A DNA stretch of 46,665 nucleotides from JASHPR01 sp963833885 (lineage in GTDB: Bacteria; Actinomycetota; Actinomycetes; Streptosporangiales; Streptosporangiaceae), in NCBI GenBank assembly GCA_963833885.1, contig CAWHZU010000020.1:1-46665 (forward strand), read 5' to 3'. Numbering within the stretch: position 1 is the first letter of the stretch; every line of letters starts with the position of its first letter. The notes beneath the pieces are model-generated. The model made no database searches. It was not told the origin of the DNA and saw only the letters and a list, made by a program, of their open reading frames with translations. Positions 43,185-46,665 of the stretch are shown here, one piece after another. A program made the position numbers and the translations under genes.

Positions 43185-43519
43185 CCGGCCAGCCAAGGGG
43201 CATCGCCGACCTGCAGTCCCTCGACGCCGTGTTCGGCGCCCTCGCGCACCAGTCGCGGCGCACGATCCTGCTCGTGCTGCTGGCCCGTGGCGGCGAGATG
43301 ACCTCTGGCGAGATAGCCGGGAGGTTCGACTGCTCCTGGCCGACGACGTCTCGGCATCTGGGCATCCTGCAGGACGCAGGGCTGGTCCGCGCGGTGCTGC
43401 GCGGGAGGCAGCACGTCTACCGGCTGGACAGCGGCCGGCTGCGCTCGGTGGCCGGCACCTGGCTGGCCCGGTTCGACGTCGGCGAGGTCAGAGCGCCGGG
43501 CGCGAACCCACCAGGCTGA
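43181..43519 (+). CDS. ArsR family transcriptional regulator
   Basis: A 112-aa winged-helix repressor. The domain runs from LDAVFGALAHQSRRTILLVLLARGGEMTSGEIAGRFDCSWPTTSRHLGILQDAGLVRAVLRGRQHVYRL, with a clear recognition helix (WPTTSRHLGILQDAG). The metal-binding ELCVCDL motif of classical ArsR is absent, so it belongs to the metal-independent branch that often controls a neighbouring monooxygenase or activator-like protein. The GTG 43181 start overlaps the upstream stop. Its 3' end overlaps the convergent PfkB gene by 32 bases. Confidence 0.9.
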   Translation: MTGQPRGIADLQSLDAVFGALAHQSRRTILLVLLARGGEMTSGEIAGRFDCSWPTTSRHLGILQDAGLVRAVLRGRQHVYRLDSGRLRSVAGTWLARFDVGEVRAPGANPPG

Positions 43520-44381
43520 GGGCCCTGGCCGCGAGCCGGCATCCGCTGGCCAGCGCCTCGCCGGGTGGCTTCTTGTCCAGCCAGGCGGGCAGGAACCCGG
43601 CGCAGAACGCGTCACCGGCCCCGGTGCCGTCAACGATCCGCTCGATCGGCGGCCCGGGAACCCGGAACGGCTCGGGCCGTCCGTTGGCGTAGAACAGCGC
43701 GCCCTCGCCGCCGAGCTTCATCACGACCTGCGGGTACCACGCATTCAGCACCCGTGCTGCCTGCTCCGGCTGCTCCCGGCCGGTCAGCACCTTGGCCTGG
43801 TCGCCGTTCACGAAGAGCAGCGTAGCGCCGTTGGTGAGCTGCAGGAACGGCTCGGCGCCGACGCGCTCGAGCGGTGCCGAAGAGGCACCGTCAACGGACA
43901 CGGTCATGCCCGCGCGCTGTGCGTGGCTGAAGGCCGCGAGCGCCGCCGCCCTCGAGCCCTCGTTGAGCAGCGTGTAGCCGGAGATGTGCAGGTGGCTGCC
44001 GGGTGTGAACAGGTCCTTGGGCAGGTCATCGGGTGACAGCGCCGCATTCGCCCCGGGGTCGGAGAGCATCGTGTGGTCGCCCTTGTGGGTCACCATCACC
44101 ACGCAGGTGCCGGTGGGCCGCTCGGGGTCCATGACCAGCCGGGCGTCCACGCCGTAGCCCATCAGCTCCATGTCCCGGTTGCGGCCGGCGATGTCGGCGC
44201 CGCGCCGTCCCACGAACGCCACCTCGGCGCCGTCCACGGCGAGCCATGCCGCGATATTCGCCCCGGCACCGCCACCGTGCATAGTCACCGTCGCTGGCGT
44301 GTCGCTGCCCCTGGCCAGCGGCAACGCCGCGTGGGCGACCGTGTCCGTCATAAGATCACCAACGACGACAACGCGCGTCAT
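43488..44381 (-). CDS. PfkB family carbohydrate kinase
   Basis: A 297-aa sugar or nucleoside kinase of the ribokinase/PfkB group. The first PfkB motif region is GGGAGANIAAWLAVDGAEVAFVGRRGAD (residues about 36-63), and the second, DGTGAGDAFCAGFL, contains the anion hole and the catalytic Asp. The core sheet phrases GDLMTDTVAHAALPL and VSVDGASSAPLERVG fit the family. The substrate is not predictable from motifs; it could be ribose, adenosine or a related sugar. ATG 44381 is the start. The last 32 bases overlap the ArsR gene on the other strand. The upstream 150-base gap contains GAACTTTACAGTTC, a short palindrome at 44463-44476. Confidence 0.92.
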   Translation of the reverse strand: MTRVVVVGDLMTDTVAHAALPLARGSDTPATVTMHGGGAGANIAAWLAVDGAEVAFVGRRGADIAGRNRDMELMGYGVDARLVMDPERPTGTCVVMVTHKGDHTMLSDPGANAALSPDDLPKDLFTPGSHLHISGYTLLNEGSRAAALAAFSHAQRAGMTVSVDGASSAPLERVGAEPFLQLTNGATLLFVNGDQAKVLTGREQPEQAARVLNAWYPQVVMKLGGEGALFYANGRPEPFRVPGPPIERIVDGTGAGDAFCAGFLPAWLDKKPPGEALASGCRLAARALSLVGSRPAL

Positions 44382-44502
44382 GTGTCGTCACCACCTCGGT
44401 CACCGGGCCGATCGGCAGGGCGCCGCCGGGAAAGCTCCATGCTCTTTGTGTGCTAGCGGATAGAACTTTACAGTTCCGGAGGGTAGTCTCGCCCTCTTGC
44501 CT

Positions 44503-44531
44503 TCTGAATCCGCGAATAGTAGGGATTCAGA
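44503..44531 (-). terminator. Stem-loop directly after the CobU-type gene
   Basis: TCTGAATCC (44503-44511) and GGATTCAGA (44523-44531) form a perfect 9-bp stem with an 11-base loop. On the minus strand it begins at the base after the CobU-type stop. No T-tract follows, so it may be a terminator without U-run or a 3' stabiliser. Confidence 0.5.
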
Positions 44532-45569
44532 TCAACTGGGAAGAGTCACCGGCCGCCCGGCCACCACGAGCACAACCTGGTCCGACTCGGCGGCGAGCCG
44601 CTGGTTGAGCCACCCAAGCTGGTCCCGGAACAGGCCGGCCTCGGTCGGCGGATGGACGCCGGATCCCACCTCATCGCTGACCGCGACCACGCGTGCAGGC
44701 GTCTGCCGCCACGCCTCGACCAGCTCATCGGCTTTCGCGGCGAGCAGTCCCGGCGTCCCCGCCTGGTGCTGCATCGTCATCACCGCGGCCAGCCAGGTCC
44801 CCACCCCGTCGAACAACAGCGCGCCGGGCACCGACCGCAACGCCCCGGCGGCGTCGGCGCTTTCCACGGTCCGCCACCACGCCGGGCGCCGGGACTGATG
44901 CGCCGCCACCCGCTCGGCCCACTCGGGATCGGCTGAGGGCTGCGCGCCGTCCGGGTAGGGCCCGGCCGCCAGGTAGGTCACCAGCGGCTCGGCGGCCAGC
45001 CTGAGCTCCGCGTGCCGCGACTTCCCCGACCGTGCCCCGCCGAGCACGAGCACCCGGCGCGGCTGGGCCGGTGGGGGTGCAGGCCGGTCACGCGGCGCCG
45101 TGAGCACGTCTCCGTCCTCCGGCAGGACCGCCCCCCAGAACCCGCACCGCCGGGCCAGCTCCTCCTCAGAGGAGATCCGGTGATCGGCGTGCAGCACCAC
45201 GGCCACGGTGCCGTCGCCGACGAGGCCCCGGCTGCGCAGCGCGCCGAGCTGCGCCGGGTCCCGCACAAGGTCGAGCAGCACGATGTCGAAGGGCCTTCCG
45301 CCGTCCGGCAGGTCGGGTGTGGCGCCGGACCCGTCGGTCAAGAGCAGCCTGCCGCCGTCCGGCGCGGTCACGGCCCAGGCGCCCGGCATTCGCTGCACCT
45401 GATACCCGGCCGGCGGCTCGCCAGAGCCGACGGGCAGCGTGCCGTCCACGATCACCCGCGTGGGGGCCCGCGAGCGGCCGGCCGCCCGGATCCTGGCGCA
45501 GGACGCGCATTCGCAGCCCTGCTGCGGCCAGCCGCTGCTGCCGCCGGTGCCGGCGAGCCGGACCTCCAT
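44532..45569 (-). CDS. CobU-type adenosylcobinamide kinase/guanylyltransferase fused to a degenerate hydrolase-like domain
   Basis: A 345-aa fusion. The C-terminal part (about 170-345) is CobU: P-loop GGARSGKSRHAEL, the His to be guanylylated in AAHQSRRPAWWRTVE, DGVGTWLAAVM, and the conserved DEVGSGVHPPTEAGLFRDQLGWLNQRLA. CobU phosphorylates adenosylcobinamide and attaches GMP in vitamin B12 nucleotide-loop assembly. The N-terminal 165 residues start LAGTGGSSGWPQQGCECASC, as in PhnP-like metallo-beta-lactamase-fold proteins, but the HxHxDH metal motif is missing, so this half is probably non-catalytic. No other B12 gene is in the window. GGAGG lies just before ATG 45569. The neighbour at 45649 is divergent. 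Confidence 0.87.
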   Translation of the reverse strand: MEVRLAGTGGSSGWPQQGCECASCARIRAAGRSRAPTRVIVDGTLPVGSGEPPAGYQVQRMPGAWAVTAPDGGRLLLTDGSGATPDLPDGGRPFDIVLLDLVRDPAQLGALRSRGLVGDGTVAVVLHADHRISSEEELARRCGFWGAVLPEDGDVLTAPRDRPAPPPAQPRRVLVLGGARSGKSRHAELRLAAEPLVTYLAAGPYPDGAQPSADPEWAERVAAHQSRRPAWWRTVESADAAGALRSVPGALLFDGVGTWLAAVMTMQHQAGTPGLLAAKADELVEAWRQTPARVVAVSDEVGSGVHPPTEAGLFRDQLGWLNQRLAAESDQVVLVVAGRPVTLPS

Positions 45570-45648
45570 CGGCCTCCTCAGGTGCGGGGCGACTAAGATT
45601 TAGCGCCGTTGACCGGCCCGATCCTAGCCACCGAGGCGGCGAGCAAGC

Positions 45649-45858
45649 ATGACCTGGACCTGGCAGCTCGAGAAGGAAGACGGGACCGTGCTCACATCGC
45701 GCGGCCTGCCTAAGGAGAGCTTCGGCAGCCAGGGGGACGCCGAGAGCTGGATCGGCGAGAACTGGCCCACCCTGCTCGAGGCCGGGGTGGACCAGGTGTC
45801 CCTGCTGGATGAGGGCCGCGTCGAGTACGGCCCGATGAGCCTGCACCCCGGGAAGTAG
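45649..45858 (+). CDS. Small conserved actinobacterial protein
   Basis: A 69-aa acidic protein, MTWTWQLEKEDGTVL, then SFGSQGDAESWIGENWPTLLEAGVDQVSLLDEGRVEYGPMSLHP. The Trp-rich start and ESWIGENWPTLL motif recur in small actinobacterial proteins of unknown function. It has no signal peptide or membrane helix and is probably a cytoplasmic alpha-beta fold. The ATG at 45649 is preceded by GGCGAGCAAGC. It is divergent from the CobU-type gene; the 79-base gap contains CTAAGATTTAG (45593-45603), a short near-palindrome. Confidence 0.75.
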   Translation: MTWTWQLEKEDGTVLTSRGLPKESFGSQGDAESWIGENWPTLLEAGVDQVSLLDEGRVEYGPMSLHPGK

Positions 45859-45903
45859 CAACCGAAGCCGGGCGGGCCATAGCGGGGCGCGGCGATCAGG
45901 GGC

Positions 45904-46665
45904 TCAGCGGCGGGTCCGCGGGCTGGCGGTGGCCGCCGGGTCGGTAAAGATCACCGGGCCGAGGGCGTCGTCGATCCGGGCCATCAGCGCGGGGTCGAGG
46001 CGGACGCCGGACGCCCCGGCGTTCTCGCGCACCTGCTCCGGCCTGGTGGCACCCACGATCGCCGCCGAAACCCCGGAGTTCTGCAGTGTCCACGCGATCG
46101 CCAGCTGCGCCATCGTCAGGCCAGCCTCGTCGGCGAGCGGCTTGAGCTGCTGCACCCGGCCGAGGATGTCGTCGGTCAGGTAGCCCTTGATGAACCTCGA
46201 CCCGCCGGCGTCGGTCGCGCGGGAGCCTTCCGGCGCGGCCGAACCCGGCAGGTACTTGCCGGTCAGCACGCCTTGCGCGATTGGCGAGAACACGATCTGG
46301 CCGATGCCCTCCTTCTCGCACAGCGGCAGCACCTCGGCTTCGATGACCCGCCACAGCATGCTGTACTGCGGCTGGTTCGAGACGATCCGGTCGAATCCCA
46401 TCTCCCCGGCGATCCGCAGCGCGGCCGCGATCTCCTCGGCCCGCCACTCGGATACGCCTACGTAGAGAACCTTGCCCTGACGGACCAGGTCGTCGAAGGC
46501 GCGGAGGGTCTCCTCGAGCGGCGTCTCGTGGTCGTAGCGGTGCGCCTGGTACAGGTCCAGGTAGTCGGTCTGCAGCCGCCGGAGTGAGCCGTGCGCTGAC
46601 TCCATGATGTGCTTGCGGGACAGGCCGCTGTCGTTGGCGCCGGGGCCGACCGGCCAGTAGAGCTT
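45904..46665 (-). CDS. Aldo/keto reductase, voltage-gated K-channel beta-like (5' end outside window)
   Basis: The C-terminal 253 residues of an aldo/keto reductase of the Kv-beta-like subgroup. The frame is open to the window edge; there it already reads KLYWPVGPGANDSGLSRKHI, a family-typical stretch, so the start lies beyond. The catalytic His is present in LYQAHRYDHETPLEETLRAFDDLV; the Asp, Tyr and Lys of the tetrad would be in the missing part. NADPH-binding features are seen in VSNQPQYSMLWR, FSPIAQGVLTGKYLPG and AIVGATRPEQVRENAGA. It likely reduces aldehydes or ketones with NADPH. It is convergent with the small protein at 45649, 45 bases apart. Confidence 0.93.
   Translation of the reverse strand, partial: KLYWPVGPGANDSGLSRKHIMESAHGSLRRLQTDYLDLYQAHRYDHETPLEETLRAFDDLVRQGKVLYVGVSEWRAEEIAAALRIAGEMGFDRIVSNQPQYSMLWRVIEAEVLPLCEKEGIGQIVFSPIAQGVLTGKYLPGSAAPEGSRATDAGGSRFIKGYLTDDILGRVQQLKPLADEAGLTMAQLAIAWTLQNSGVSAAIVGATRPEQVRENAGASGVRLDPALMARIDDALGPVIFTDPAATASPRTRR

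Overview
The window is high-GC DNA with frequent GTG starts, four-base ATGA/GTGA stop-start overlaps and dense gene packing. Its content fits a filamentous soil actinobacterium: an HrdB/SigA-type primary sigma factor with a long acidic N-terminus, a DUF7455 protein, ParE/ParC, a PAS-GAF-PP2C phosphatase and many TetR/PadR/ArsR regulators. A Streptosporangiales-like lineage is my guess; the sequence read by eye does not fix the genus.

Layout. 1-5,000: the 3' part of katG, then an opposing operon (TetR, Cys-rich COG2345 regulator, DUF3291 protein), a SnoaL-like protein and a small membrane protein. 5,280-8,705: quinone oxidoreductase, a TetR-controlled SDR operon with a 28-bp operator palindrome, and a GNAT enzyme. 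8,706-10,148: a 22-24 bp tandem repeat and a secreted beta-propeller protein. 10,164-13,731: a PadR-ABC ATPase-FtsX permease operon. 13,942-17,337: a TauD-type dioxygenase, an amidase and a GNAT protein. 17,365-23,398: a secreted GH35 beta-galactosidase with a LacI-type operator, then an amidohydrolase. 23,596-26,836: a membrane-anchored tandem AAA+ ATPase (CbbX/SpoVK type) and a DUF899 protein. 27,005-31,208: 5-oxoprolinase genes (PxpA and a PxpB-PxpC fusion) translationally coupled to a 560-aa protein of unknown function. 31,856-43,519: a conserved core with the PP2C phosphatase, primary sigma factor, ECF sigma factor plus DUF4097 protein, DUF7455 protein, parE, parC and a monooxygenase-ArsR pair. 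43,488-46,665: PfkB kinase, CobU-type fusion, a small protein and a partial aldo/keto reductase.

The most notable regulatory signals are a perfect SDR/TetR operator, a LacI-type operator before the beta-galactosidase, a sigma-R-type promoter (GGGAAC-N18-GTTGT) upstream of the primary sigma factor, and two very short leader ORFs whose stops overlap the GTG starts of the PP2C phosphatase and the primary sigma factor.

At least four single-base frameshifts interrupt clear homology (DUF3291, GH35 twice, amidohydrolase), and the ECF sigma factor lacks a normal start codon. This density suggests sequencing or assembly indels in GC-rich runs at least as much as real gene decay, so the short-leader-ORF observations carry the same caution. 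No tRNA, rRNA, CRISPR array, transposase or phage gene was seen.
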